A stretch of 19,122 bases of DNA from NCBI GenBank assembly GCA_002309835.1, contig DBYL01000021.1, positions 23,986 through 43,107 of the forward strand. The letters run 5' to 3'. Both the position numbers and the translations under genes were made by a program. Below the pieces are notes generated by a model that saw nothing but the letters and a program-made list of their open reading frames with translations, made no database searches and was not told the DNA's origin. Shown here in pieces: positions 13,437 through 19,122 of the stretch (position 1 is the stretch's first letter; every line of letters starts with the position of its first letter). The stretch comes from Bacteroidales bacterium UBA1187 (GTDB lineage: Bacteria > Bacteroidota > Bacteroidia > Bacteroidales > Paludibacteraceae).

Positions 13437-14294
13437 ATGAACACCATTTTTATTGTATTACCGATACTAACGCTACTGATGTTCGACTTGGGCTTGGTGC
13501 TCAAGCCTACCGACTTCAAGCTGATAGCCGAACGACCGAAGCCTGTCCTTATCGGTCTCATCGGTCAGATTATCCTGCTGCCTCTAATAGCGTGGGCAAT
13601 CATCCTCTCGCCTTTCACCTCTCACCTTTCACCTCTCTTCATCATCGGCATCATGCTCGTGGCATGCAGTCCGGGTGGTAGCTCGAGTAACGTGTTCTCT
13701 ATGCTCGCGAAGGGTGACGTGGCGCTGTCGGTGACGCTCACGGCATGCAGTAGCATCATCACCCTCTTCACCCTGCCACTCATCATGGCGTGGGTAACAT
13801 CGAGCGTAGGCGCGGCCGTCAACATCCATCTGCCTATCGGTAAACTGCTGATTCAGAACATCGTGCTGATGGTCGTACCTATCTCTATCGGTTTTATCGT
13901 CAACCTGTTCAAGCCGCAGGCTGCAGACAAAATCCATAACGTACTCAAACGCATCGCCATGCCGGCCTTGGTTCTCTTAGTGACCATTTTCTTCTTCCAG
14001 CACAAACAGACCATTGTGGCAGAGTTCGGTAGTCTCGGGCTCACGATGTCCGTACTCATTCTGGCTACCACATCTTGCGGTGCATTGATGGCCTGGCTGT
14101 TTAAGTTAACCACTAAAGAACGCCGCACCTTAGTCATCGAAATCGGCATGCAGAACGCTGCGCAAGCCATCACGATAGCCTGCAGTCCTTTAATTTTCAA
14201 CAACGAGATAATTGCCATTCCGGCTATCATCTATGCCCTGATGATGAACCTGATTTTGTTGGCGTACGTGGGAATAACTAAAATGAGGAAATAG
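13437..14294 (+). CDS. bile acid:sodium symporter (BASS) family transporter
   Basis: 285 residues, almost entirely hydrophobic with roughly eight to nine membrane spans. Family marks: FDLGLVLKPTDFKLI near the N-terminus, VACSPGGSSSNVFSMLAKGDVALSVTLT in the middle, and the conserved EIGMQNAAQAITIA near the end, which carries sodium-site residues in characterised BASS proteins. Substrate cannot be told from sequence; BASS members move bile acids, pantoate, pyruvate or other organic anions. A repeat-like low-complexity stretch (LSPFTSHLSPLF, about residues 57-68) lies in an outer loop. It is followed 13 bases later by the VFGSN-motif gene. Confidence 0.88.
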   Translation: MNTIFIVLPILTLLMFDLGLVLKPTDFKLIAERPKPVLIGLIGQIILLPLIAWAIILSPFTSHLSPLFIIGIMLVACSPGGSSSNVFSMLAKGDVALSVTLTACSSIITLFTLPLIMAWVTSSVGAAVNIHLPIGKLLIQNIVLMVVPISIGFIVNLFKPQAADKIHNVLKRIAMPALVLLVTIFFFQHKQTIVAEFGSLGLTMSVLILATTSCGALMAWLFKLTTKERRTLVIEIGMQNAAQAITIACSPLIFNNEIIAIPAIIYALMMNLILLAYVGITKMRK

Positions 14295-14307
14295 ACAAAA
14301 CTGATTT

Positions 14308-14673
14308 ATGATAACACCGGAATTTATTACACAATTGGAACCGAACGAGATTTTTGTGTTCGGTAGTAACCTCGCAGGTTTTCATGGCGGAGGTGCGGCA
14401 CGTATTGCGTATGAGCAGTTTGGAGCCGAATGGGGTGTAGGTGTCGGTCGCACAGGACAATGCTATGCTATCCCGACGATGCAAGGTGGAGTAGAGACCA
14501 TCAAGCCATACGTAGATGAGTTCATTCTCTATGCCAGGCTGCATCCGGAATTGACGTTCCTCGTGACGCGTATCGGCTGCGGCATAGCTGGTTTCACGGA
14601 TGAGCAGATAGCACCTTTGTTCACTGCTGCACGCGATTTGCAGAATGTGGCTCTGCCGGAAGGATGGAGATGA
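14308..14673 (+). CDS. conserved VFGSN-motif protein (A1S_2505-like, macro-domain-like)
   Basis: 121 residues. The core is IFVFGSNLAGFHGGGAA (residues 15-31), then GVGRTGQCYAIPT, YVDEF and FLVTRIGCGIAGFTDEQIAPLF. These motifs occur in a family found in phages and bacteria that I recall as 'A1S_2505 family phage non-structural protein'. The glycine-rich FGSN segment and the RIGCG segment resemble the nucleotide-binding loops of macro domains. Function is unknown; ADP-ribose or nucleotide binding is an inference. It sits between the BASS transporter and the EFR1-type gene. A collapsed copy of the same gene lies at 12761-12835. The name is from memory; the motifs are seen. Confidence 0.7.
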   Translation: MITPEFITQLEPNEIFVFGSNLAGFHGGGAARIAYEQFGAEWGVGVGRTGQCYAIPTMQGGVETIKPYVDEFILYARLHPELTFLVTRIGCGIAGFTDEQIAPLFTAARDLQNVALPEGWR

Positions 14674-14695
14674 AAGTAAATGATTTAATGTAATT

Positions 14696-15454
14696 ATGAT
14701 ATTATATTTCTCAGGAACAGGTAACAGTCTTGCCATTGCACGAAAGATAGCAGAGGTGCTGGACGAACAAGTGATGCCGCTGACCGAAGCGGTTCAACAG
14801 GACTTGACAAGCGAAAAGCGCATAGGTTTGGTCTTTCCTTCCTATGACTTCAATCTTCCGCCCGCTGTGCCTGCTATGATTTCAGGACTAACCATCAGTC
14901 CCAAATCCTATGTTTTTACGGTCGTAACATGCGGCAGTATGGCGGGTAACTGTATCTGGGTGTTGCGCCGCATACTATGCGAGAAAGGCATAGAACTGGC
15001 GTATAGCCATAAGGTAAGTGTTCCCGATAACAGCGCGCTTGCTTTTGGGCGCAATCCCAATAAGCAGTTGGGTAAGTTTGCGCGTGTTCCGGCTCGCATG
15101 GAACAGATCATCCGCGAACTGCAGGCCGAAAGCCACACGCTGCACTATAGTTGGTTCAGCCTTCTATCTTGGCTCCTCGGCCGCCCGGCAGTGACGAGAG
15201 GTATGATTCATTGCATGGGTCCGAAGGTGAACCCCGACAAGTGTACCGGTTGTAACACCTGCGTACGCGTCTGTCCGATGGAGAATATTCGTCTAACGGA
15301 CCAGAAAGCTATCACCGGCGACCACTGCACAGTGTGCCTCGCCTGCGTGCATGCTTGTCCGCAGCAGGCCTTCACAACGAACGGCCTTCAGACACGCAAG
15401 GAACGCCAATACCGTCATCCGGACATCAAACTCAAGGACCTGTTGAGAAAATAA
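14696..15454 (+). CDS. EFR1-family flavodoxin plus two [4Fe-4S] ferredoxin protein
   Basis: 252 residues. The N-terminal flavodoxin-like domain begins ILYFSGTGNSLAIARKIAE, whose SGTGNS loop binds FMN phosphate. Two ferredoxin motifs follow near the C-terminus: C183-x2-C186-x2-C189-x3-C193-P and C211-x2-C214-x2-C217-x3-C221-P. This order is that of the EFR1 (EFR1-family ferrodoxin) proteins, cytoplasmic electron carriers with unknown partners. It is 21 bases before the winged-helix regulator, so the regulator might respond to or control this redox protein. The first clear start is the ATG at 14696. Confidence 0.88.
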   Translation: MILYFSGTGNSLAIARKIAEVLDEQVMPLTEAVQQDLTSEKRIGLVFPSYDFNLPPAVPAMISGLTISPKSYVFTVVTCGSMAGNCIWVLRRILCEKGIELAYSHKVSVPDNSALAFGRNPNKQLGKFARVPARMEQIIRELQAESHTLHYSWFSLLSWLLGRPAVTRGMIHCMGPKVNPDKCTGCNTCVRVCPMENIRLTDQKAITGDHCTVCLACVHACPQQAFTTNGLQTRKERQYRHPDIKLKDLLRK

Positions 15455-15475
15455 CACGAATCCCGAATTAAACGT

Positions 15476-16087
15476 ATGTACTACAAAGTAGGTCATATTG
15501 AATTAGATACCGATGCGCATAGCGTCTTGCTGCGCGGAAAGGCAATCAACCTGACTCCGCTGGAGTTTGGGTTACTGGCCTATCTGATGCAACATCCCAA
15601 TCGCTTATGTACGCGCACGGAAATAATAGATAAGGTGTGGGGACAGCGTTTCCTATATGATACGGGTGCGCTCGATGTGCATCTGAATGCGTTGCGTCGC
15701 AAGATAGGTGGCACACGTAACCGACCTATCGAGACTATCCGAGGGGCCGGACTAATCCTACATACCGAAGAGGCTGCCAAACCGTATAGCCTGACCATCC
15801 AACCGTTCATCACCGACTGGTTGCATAGCCACAGCGGCGAGTTTGAAGCGAAAGGATTGGTCGCGCAACTGCATCTTGATCCGTTCGTCAGTGAGATTAC
15901 GATGTCGCCGACTGACTTGCGTACGATGTTAGATGGTATTCTGGCGGCTTTGCTTCCTTCTGCCAAGCCCGGCACAATACGTGTCTCGTCTCACTTAAGT
16001 CTCAATTCTTTCTCCCTAACATTGGCGATTAACGGCACGATTAACGAGCTCCGTATCCCTATTTATGGGGAATTTAAGTCATCTTAA
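15476..16087 (+). CDS. OmpR-type winged-helix regulator with a degenerate histidine-kinase-like C-terminal half
   Basis: 203 residues with no receiver domain and no membrane span. Residues about 17-95 are an OmpR/PhoB DNA-binding domain: INLTPLEFGLLAYLMQHPNRLCTR, the recognition-helix region ALDVHLNALRRKIGG, and the wing RGAGLIL (RGxGY class). Residues about 104-190 follow the order of a histidine-kinase ATPase start: a segment like the linker after the phosphoacceptor domain, EAKGLVAQLHLDP, TDLRTMLDGILAALLPSA where kinases have the N-box, GTIRVSS, and LTLAINGT where kinases have DNGPG. The Asn of the N-box and the DxG of the G1 box are missing, so ATP binding is unlikely. The alignment is by eye. 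The gene follows the EFR1-type gene by 21 bases, and phased repeats begin over its stop codon. Confidence 0.75.
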   Translation: MYYKVGHIELDTDAHSVLLRGKAINLTPLEFGLLAYLMQHPNRLCTRTEIIDKVWGQRFLYDTGALDVHLNALRRKIGGTRNRPIETIRGAGLILHTEEAAKPYSLTIQPFITDWLHSHSGEFEAKGLVAQLHLDPFVSEITMSPTDLRTMLDGILAALLPSAKPGTIRVSSHLSLNSFSLTLAINGTINELRIPIYGEFKSS

Positions 16088-16114
16088 GACAATCTTAATC
16101 TTTCTTTAAGAAAA
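16082..16114 (+). promoter_or_regulatory. three 11-bp-phased repeats upstream of the 16147 gene
   Basis: Units start at 16082 (TCTTAAGACAA), 16093 (TCTTAATCTTT) and 16104 (CTTTAAGAAAA). The first two share TCTTAA exactly and the third shares the TTAA core and following G with unit one. Direct repeats 11 bp apart that take the place of the -33 element are the usual arrangement for OmpR/PhoB-type activators, and such a regulator is encoded just upstream. The first two also form a dyad TTAAGA-CAA-TCTTAA (16084-16098). Confidence 0.55.
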
Positions 16115-16120
16115 TTGTAG

Positions 16121-16136
16121 TACCTTTGCCGCGCAA
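16121..16136 (+). promoter_or_regulatory. -7 element without a -33, with start-site dyad
   Basis: TACCTTTG (16121-16128) is a full -7 match, with no TTTG 19-20 bases upstream. TTTGC-CGC-GCAAA (16124-16136) is a perfect dyad across the expected start point. The leader to ATG 16147 would be about 15 bases. The missing -33 points to activation through the phased repeats just upstream. Confidence 0.65.
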
Positions 16137-16146
16137 ATTGAATTTT

Positions 16147-16794
16147 ATGCGAGCAAAGGTATTATTTATGTGTCTGTTTATTGCGTGCGGAATGAGCGCG
16201 CAGGTGTCTGAAGGAATCGCGAAGAATAAGGTCTATCAGGGTTTCTCCGGCGGTATGATGCTGCATGCCGGGTATCAGTTCGGGCAAGATCGTAATGCTC
16301 CTACCGCCGGTGGCCGTTCGGCCAGTCCACAAGGTGCAACATTCGGTATTGGCGGTGCATTGCGTGTGCATCTATGGAAGCACCTGCGTACAGGATTTGA
16401 GGGATTCGTCTCCACCATGCCGAGCGCCATGACCGATGCGCACGACCTACTCAAACCCGGTAGTTACGTCCGCGTAGGTTGTGGAGGTATACTTGCAGAC
16501 TGCTGTTGGCGGTTGGATAAAGCCTGGCCTTATATCGGTGGGGCGATAGGTGGCGGCTCAATGAAAGGCCTCTATATCTTAGACGGCGACCAAAATAGCT
16601 GGGCGCAGGACGCCAACAGCACGTTCCATAAACAGTCGTTCTTCTATGTTACGCCGTACGTCGGTTGTGACTACTGCATTACGCGCAAGGTACATATCAC
16701 CTTCCGTCTCGATTGGATGTTGGCTATTCATAAGCGCGAATTATGCATGCCAACCGGTCCGCGTCTCTATTTCGGTTTTATGTTCTGTCATTAA
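16147..16794 (+). CDS. secreted protein, possible outer-membrane beta-barrel, family not identified
   Basis: 215 residues from ATG 16147; an upstream TTG-initiated frame would start inside the -7 box. A signal peptide (residues 1-18, cleavage likely MSA|QV) is followed by repeated Gly-rich, alternating segments: GFSGGMMLHAGYQFGQ, FGIGGALRVHLWKHLRTGFEGFVST, GSYVRVGCGGILADCCWRL, WPYIGGAIGGGSMKGLYI, FYVTPYVGCDYCITRKVHITFRLDWML and LYFGFMF. This looks like a small beta-barrel or beta-sandwich envelope protein. It contains several Cys residues (CCW, CDYC), unusual for outer-membrane barrels. It has its own promoter with phased repeats and precedes DUF4491 by one base. Function unknown. Confidence 0.72.
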   Translation: MRAKVLFMCLFIACGMSAQVSEGIAKNKVYQGFSGGMMLHAGYQFGQDRNAPTAGGRSASPQGATFGIGGALRVHLWKHLRTGFEGFVSTMPSAMTDAHDLLKPGSYVRVGCGGILADCCWRLDKAWPYIGGAIGGGSMKGLYILDGDQNSWAQDANSTFHKQSFFYVTPYVGCDYCITRKVHITFRLDWMLAIHKRELCMPTGPRLYFGFMFCH

Positions 16795-16795
16795 T

Positions 16796-17083
16796 ATGAA
16801 TTTCGAAGGTATTCTTCTTGGCGCAGGCTCATTCCTGTGCATCGGCTTCTTCCATCCGCTGGTCATCAAAGCGGAGTACTATTTCGGCGTGCGCTCTTGG
16901 TGGGCATTCCTGATTGTCGGGATATTGGCGTTGGCTGGCTCGCTCTTTGTACACAATACCTATCTCTCTATCTTCCTCGGTATCTTCGCTTTCTCCTCTT
17001 TCTGGAGTATCGGCGAAGTTTTCAAACAGCGCGAGCGTGTCCGCAAAGGCTGGTTCCCCAAAAATCCCAACAGAAAAGAGTAA
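16796..17083 (+). CDS. DUF4491 family membrane protein
   Basis: 95 residues; ATG one base after the preceding stop. The opening MNFEGILLGAGSFLCIGFFHP and VIKAEYYFGVRSWWAF are hallmarks of DUF4491, a small Bacteroidetes-rich family with no known function. Three membrane spans are visible (about 4-23, 33-52 and 56-75), followed by a basic cytoplasmic tail (KQRERVRKGWFPKNP). Co-transcription with the preceding secreted protein is very likely from the spacing; any joint function is unknown. Confidence 0.88.
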   Translation: MNFEGILLGAGSFLCIGFFHPLVIKAEYYFGVRSWWAFLIVGILALAGSLFVHNTYLSIFLGIFAFSSFWSIGEVFKQRERVRKGWFPKNPNRKE

Positions 17084-17089
17084 GATCTG

Positions 17090-17098
17090 CCCCCCCCC
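17090..17098. repeat. run of nine C
   Basis: A homopolymer C9 lies six bases after the DUF4491 stop, immediately before the 17099-17124 dyad. Long C/G runs are slippage-prone; here it is non-coding and far from the gpx promoter core, so a phase-variation role is unsupported. Confidence 0.8.
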
Positions 17099-17124
17099 AT
17101 TTTGCAAAGTAGAGTTTGCAAAAT
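17099..17124. repeat. perfect 10-bp inverted repeat
   Basis: ATTTTGCAAA (17099-17108) and TTTGCAAAAT (17115-17124) with a GTAGAG centre. No T-run follows on either side beyond short stretches, so it is a poor terminator; it could be an operator site about 80 bases upstream of the gpx start point. Each arm contains the palindrome TTTGCAAA. Confidence 0.65.
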
Positions 17125-17152
17125 CAACAAATATTGCACTTTTATTAGATAA

Positions 17153-17201
17153 ATCGCTTGCGATATAAAATATTTGTTGTACTTTTGTATCGTGAACGAT
17201 A
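17153..17201 (+). promoter_or_regulatory. candidate OhrR operators, two dyads flanking the gpx promoter core
   Basis: ATCGC-TT-GCGAT (17153-17164) overlaps the -33 and TATCGT-GA-ACGATA (17188-17201) covers the transcription start; the centres are 36 bp apart. Both contain ATCG(C/T)/(G/A)CGAT half-sites and both are followed by ATAAA. MarR-type repressors bind such short pseudo-palindromes, and the second gene of this operon is an OhrR-type repressor. Binding is inferred. Confidence 0.5.
17158..17187 (+). promoter_or_regulatory. Bacteroidetes-type promoter of gpx-ohrR
   Basis: TTG (17158-17160, preceded by C), 19 bases, TACTTTTG (17180-17187). The start point near 17191 gives a leader of about 31 bases to the ATG at 17222. 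Confidence 0.72.
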
Positions 17202-17221
17202 TAAATAAACAAAAACGCGAT

Positions 17222-17761
17222 ATGAAAATCTATGATTTTAAGGCTCTGACGAGCCGTGGACAAGAACTCGATTTTGCGCAGTTCGAAGGCAAAGTGCTGT
17301 TGATTGTAAACACAGCAAGTAAGTGCGGATTCACCCCTCAGTACGATGGGTTAGAGGCGCTATATAAGAAATACAAAGACCAGGGACTGGTGATTCTCGG
17401 CTTCCCTTGCGACCAGTTCGCTCACCAAGAACCGGGCAGCAACGGTCAGATTGAGGAGTTCTGTCGTCTGAACCACGGTGTGACTTTCCAACTGATGGCA
17501 AAGAGTGATGTGAACGGTGCGAACGCCAATCCGGTGTTTGAGTATCTGAAGGCTGCCGCTCCGACGGAGGAGTACAAAGGTCTGAAGGCAAAAGCAGCGC
17601 ACGCCATGCTCAAACGTATCAGTAAGAGCGTGGAGAAAGAGAGCGATATATTGTGGAACTTCACCAAATTTTTGGTGGACCGTCAGGGCAACGTCATCAA
17701 ACGCTACGCCCCGACTGTCACTCCTGCGGAGATTGAGGCAGACATCAAAACACTTCTCTAA
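17222..17761 (+). CDS. glutathione peroxidase family (thiol peroxidase)
   Basis: 179 residues from ATG 17222; an upstream in-frame start at 17174 would lie inside the promoter. The peroxidatic Cys35 is in NTASKCGFTPQY, followed by ILGFPCDQFAHQEPGS (Cys63, Gln65) and WNFTKFLVDRQGNVI, which contains the Trp-Asn of the catalytic tetrad. Bacterial Cys-type GPx proteins usually use thioredoxin and reduce hydrogen peroxide and organic hydroperoxides. An insert of about 25 residues (around 116-140) precedes the WNF motif, as in longer family members. It is followed after two bases by an OhrR-type gene, pointing to organic-peroxide control. Confidence 0.94.
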   Translation: MKIYDFKALTSRGQELDFAQFEGKVLLIVNTASKCGFTPQYDGLEALYKKYKDQGLVILGFPCDQFAHQEPGSNGQIEEFCRLNHGVTFQLMAKSDVNGANANPVFEYLKAAAPTEEYKGLKAKAAHAMLKRISKSVEKESDILWNFTKFLVDRQGNVIKRYAPTVTPAEIEADIKTLL

Positions 17762-17763
17762 TC

Positions 17764-18210
17764 ATGTACGATCAACTGAAACTGGATAATCAACTGTGCT
17801 TTCGTCTCTATACGGCGGCACGGTTGGTTATGCAGGCATACTATCCGTATTTTGAGCCGCTGGGCATCACGTATCCGCAGTACCTGGTGCTGCTTGTGCT
17901 GTGGGAGAAAGATGGTCGGCTGGTGAACGACATCGCGCACCTGCTGCACCTGGAGACGAACACCGTCACGCCGCTGCTGCAACGGATGGAGAAGCAAGGT
18001 CTCGTCACCCGCAAGCGCGGGAAAGAGGACACGCGGCAGCGCATCGTATCCTTAACCCCGCAAGGTAAGGCCCTCGAAGAGCGCGCCAAAGAGATTCCCA
18101 ATTGTCTGCTGCAGAAACTATCCGACAAGATGGATGATATCAACTGTCTCATGGCCTCCATGCCCGCTCTTGACCAAGTAATCGAAGGCCTGGCACGCCA
18201 AACGAAATAA
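17764..18210 (+). CDS. ohrR: OhrR-type MarR-family peroxide-sensing repressor
   Basis: 148 residues. The N-terminus KLDNQLCFRLYTAAR carries Cys12 in the same context as the peroxide-sensing Cys15 of Bacillus subtilis OhrR (KLENQLCFLLYASSR from memory). The MarR winged helix follows: GITYPQYLVLLVLWEKDGRLV, HLETNTVTPLLQRMEKQGLVTRKRG (recognition helix and wing) and DTRQRIVSLTPQGKAL. OhrR proteins are dimers that leave DNA when the Cys is oxidised by organic hydroperoxides. It lies two bases downstream of the glutathione peroxidase and should be co-transcribed, so it probably represses its own operon through the upstream dyads. The usual target, ohr, is not in the window. Confidence 0.9.
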   Translation: MYDQLKLDNQLCFRLYTAARLVMQAYYPYFEPLGITYPQYLVLLVLWEKDGRLVNDIAHLLHLETNTVTPLLQRMEKQGLVTRKRGKEDTRQRIVSLTPQGKALEERAKEIPNCLLQKLSDKMDDINCLMASMPALDQVIEGLARQTK

Positions 18211-18220
18211 GGAATAGCGA

Positions 18221-18679
18221 TTATTTGTCCACGAGCAAGACGGACATCTTATAGGAGTCCTTGAGAGCCCATAGCATGTGGTCCGCTTGGCTGGGGTAGG
18301 AGATGAAGGCGTACCAGGCGTTCTTCTTATCGAAGTTATTATACGTCTGGAAATAACCGCATACGGAGTTCATTACTTTGCCGTTTTTATAGATCCAACC
18401 GCGGGTGGGGATAAGAAGTGTCTCGCCGTTCTTGCTCTTCAGTTCGATATTACCTTCCTCGGTGCGGATCATGGTGCAACTCTGTAGCAGTTCTTCCCAC
18501 TGCCATCTGGTAGGCAGATTAATGCCGAAAGAGTCAACAGCTTCTTCATAGAAGAAATAACCTTCTTCTGGCTCAGAAGCCCAAAGAGTACCACTCGGCA
18601 GACCTAAATCCACCCATGTCTTTTCTGCCATCATCGTCGCGGAAACGAAGAGCGCTAAGAGAATGACTAATTTTCTCAT
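18221..18679 (-). CDS. secreted protein with WVDLGLPSGTLWA paralogous domain
   Basis: 152 residues. A signal peptide (MRKLVILLALFVSATMMA) is followed directly by TWVDLGLPSGTLWASEPEEG, the opening of the 'Fibrobacter succinogenes major paralogous domain' type found many times in Bacteroidetes, then LPTRWQWEELLQSC and GNIELKSKNGETLLIPTRGWIYKNG. Only one copy of the domain is present. These domains are thought to be extracellular or surface modules of formylglycine-enzyme-like or lectin-like fold; function is unproven. It converges with ohrR, with ten bases between the stops, and has its own promoter. No lipobox is present, so a cleaved, soluble or secreted product is expected. Confidence 0.85.
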   Translation of the reverse strand: MRKLVILLALFVSATMMAEKTWVDLGLPSGTLWASEPEEGYFFYEEAVDSFGINLPTRWQWEELLQSCTMIRTEEGNIELKSKNGETLLIPTRGWIYKNGKVMNSVCGYFQTYNNFDKKNAWYAFISYPSQADHMLWALKDSYKMSVLLVDK

Positions 18680-18721
18680 GATATATCTGTCTTTAGTTGT
18701 TCAACATTAAAAATCCGACGA

Positions 18722-18753
18722 CAAAGGTACTGCTTTATTTTGATATATGCAAA
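18722..18753 (-). promoter_or_regulatory. Bacteroidetes-type promoter of the paralogous-domain gene
   Basis: Minus-strand TTTG (18753-18750), 20 bases, TACCTTTG (18729-18722). The start point near 18718 gives a leader of about 39 bases to the ATG at 18679. The -33 segment TTTGCATATATCAAAATAA is identical over 19 bases to that of pulA. Confidence 0.75.
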
Positions 18754-18771
18754 AAAAAGAGCAAAAAATGC

Positions 18772-18788
18772 TTTTTCTTAAAGAAAAA
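18772..18788. repeat. A/T-only style dyad TTTTTCTT-A-AAGAAAAA
   Basis: Eight-base arms around a single A, immediately upstream of the rpsF -33. It could be an UP-element-like AT block or a bidirectional weak terminator; chance is also possible in this AT-rich DNA. Confidence 0.4.
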
Positions 18789-18820
18789 TTTGGTCAATTC
18801 AAAAAAAAGCAGTAATTTTG
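18789..18820 (+). promoter_or_regulatory. Bacteroidetes-type promoter of rpsF
   Basis: TTTG (18789-18792), 20 bases, TAATTTTG (18813-18820). The start point near 18824 gives a leader of about 63 bases to the ATG at 18887. Confidence 0.78.
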
Positions 18821-18825
18821 CAGCC

Positions 18826-18848
18826 CATTTCGCGGTATGCGCGAGATG
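18826..18848 (+). promoter_or_regulatory. 5' leader hairpin of rpsF mRNA
   Basis: CATTTCGCG (18826-18834) pairs with CGCGAGATG (18840-18848) through nine base pairs including one G-U, with a 5-base loop GTATG. It lies at the very 5' end of the predicted transcript. S6:S18 autoregulatory leaders are known upstream of rpsF in many bacteria; I do not see the conserved internal-loop CCG of that motif, so the link is tentative. Confidence 0.5.
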
Positions 18849-18886
18849 TAACATTATTAACAATTTTAAATCAAGGTTTTACTACA

Positions 18887-19122
18887 ATGGTAAATCATTA
18901 TGAAACAGCCTTCGTTTTAACTCCCGTTTTGTCTGAGCCGCAGACGAAGGAGGCTGTAGAAAAATTCGAGAATCTTCTCACGCAGAATGGCGGTACCATC
19001 CTGAACCGTGAGGAGTGGGGCTTGAAGCAGCTTGCTTACCCTATCCAAGGTAAATCTTCGGGATTCTATTTCATCCTTCAGTTTGATGCAGAGCCCGCAG
19101 TAATCGCTACCCTCGAGACCGA
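18887..19122 (+). CDS. rpsF: 30S ribosomal protein S6, N-terminal part (3' truncated by window edge)
   Basis: Seventy-eight complete codons are visible before the window edge. The start HYETAFVLTPVLSEPQ, the middle GGTILNREEWGLKQLAYPIQGKSSGFYFILQF and the acidic end of the visible part match S6: an alpha/beta ferredoxin-like fold binding 16S rRNA with S18. The usual rpsR and rplI partners would follow beyond the window. The ATG at 18887 is the only start fitting the alignment. Transcription is from the promoter at 18789-18820. Confidence 0.96.
   Translation, partial: MVNHYETAFVLTPVLSEPQTKEAVEKFENLLTQNGGTILNREEWGLKQLAYPIQGKSSGFYFILQFDAEPAVIATLET

Noticed and set aside
17099..17124. Intrinsic terminator for DUF4491
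   Set aside because: The inverted repeat is not followed by a run of T on the plus strand, so it is kept only as a dyad.
17174..17221. Upstream start for the glutathione peroxidase
   Set aside because: The extension would cover the -7 box and start point; ATG 17222 begins at the conserved N-terminus.

Overview
The window reads as an ordinary chromosomal stretch of a Bacteroidales bacterium (phylum Bacteroidota). The signs are promoters of the Bacteroidetes type (-33 TTTG and -7 TAnnTTTG, 19-20 nt apart), weak A-rich ribosome binding sites, lipoprotein signal peptides ending in Ala/Gly-Cys, and lineage-typical families such as DUF4491, DUF5715-like, 'paralogous domain' WVDLGLPSGTLWA proteins and a Bacteroidetes-type ParE. 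No plasmid, phage, CRISPR, IS, tRNA or rRNA gene was seen.

Layout. 1-4306 (+): a tightly packed run with the 3' end of a glycogen branching enzyme, a thioredoxin-like lipoprotein, glucosamine-6-phosphate deaminase (nagB), cysteinyl-tRNA synthetase (cysS) and an M15/DUF5715-like envelope protein. 4290-9835 (-): pulA, then cca, parE and a small membrane protein. cca and parE overlap, and cca has its own promoter. 9836-9911 holds back-to-back promoters for pulA and an SprT-like metalloprotease whose mRNA should be almost leaderless. 10566-11012 is a 447-bp gap with tandem and inverted repeats, a leftward promoter and a 22-codon ORF.

11013-16087 (+): a long co-directional run with a YdeI-like protein, a VanX/DdpX-type D-Ala-D-Ala dipeptidase lipoprotein, xpt, msrA, a BASS-family transporter, a VFGSN-motif protein, an EFR1-type flavodoxin/ferredoxin protein and an unusual OmpR-type winged-helix regulator. 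Gaps in this run hold three 24-codon micro-ORFs. One is a precise in-frame 100-codon deletion derivative of the VFGSN-motif gene. 16147-17083 (+): a secreted protein and DUF4491, behind a promoter without a -33 element but with 11-bp-phased repeats. 17222-18210 (+): glutathione peroxidase and an OhrR-type MarR repressor behind a dyad-rich promoter. 18221-18679 (-): a secreted paralogous-domain protein. 18887-19122 (+): the start of rpsF.

Functional themes are glycogen/alpha-glucan metabolism (branching enzyme, pullulanase), oxidative-damage defence (thioredoxin-like lipoprotein, MsrA, Gpx/OhrR), nucleic-acid and translation housekeeping (cysS, cca, parE, rpsF) and cell-wall peptide hydrolysis. 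The points most worth following up are the winged-helix regulator whose C-terminal half resembles a dead histidine-kinase ATPase domain, with phased sites just downstream; the collapsed duplicate gene and micro-ORF relay around msrA; the OhrR-gpx operator region; and recurring dyads over promoter start sites.
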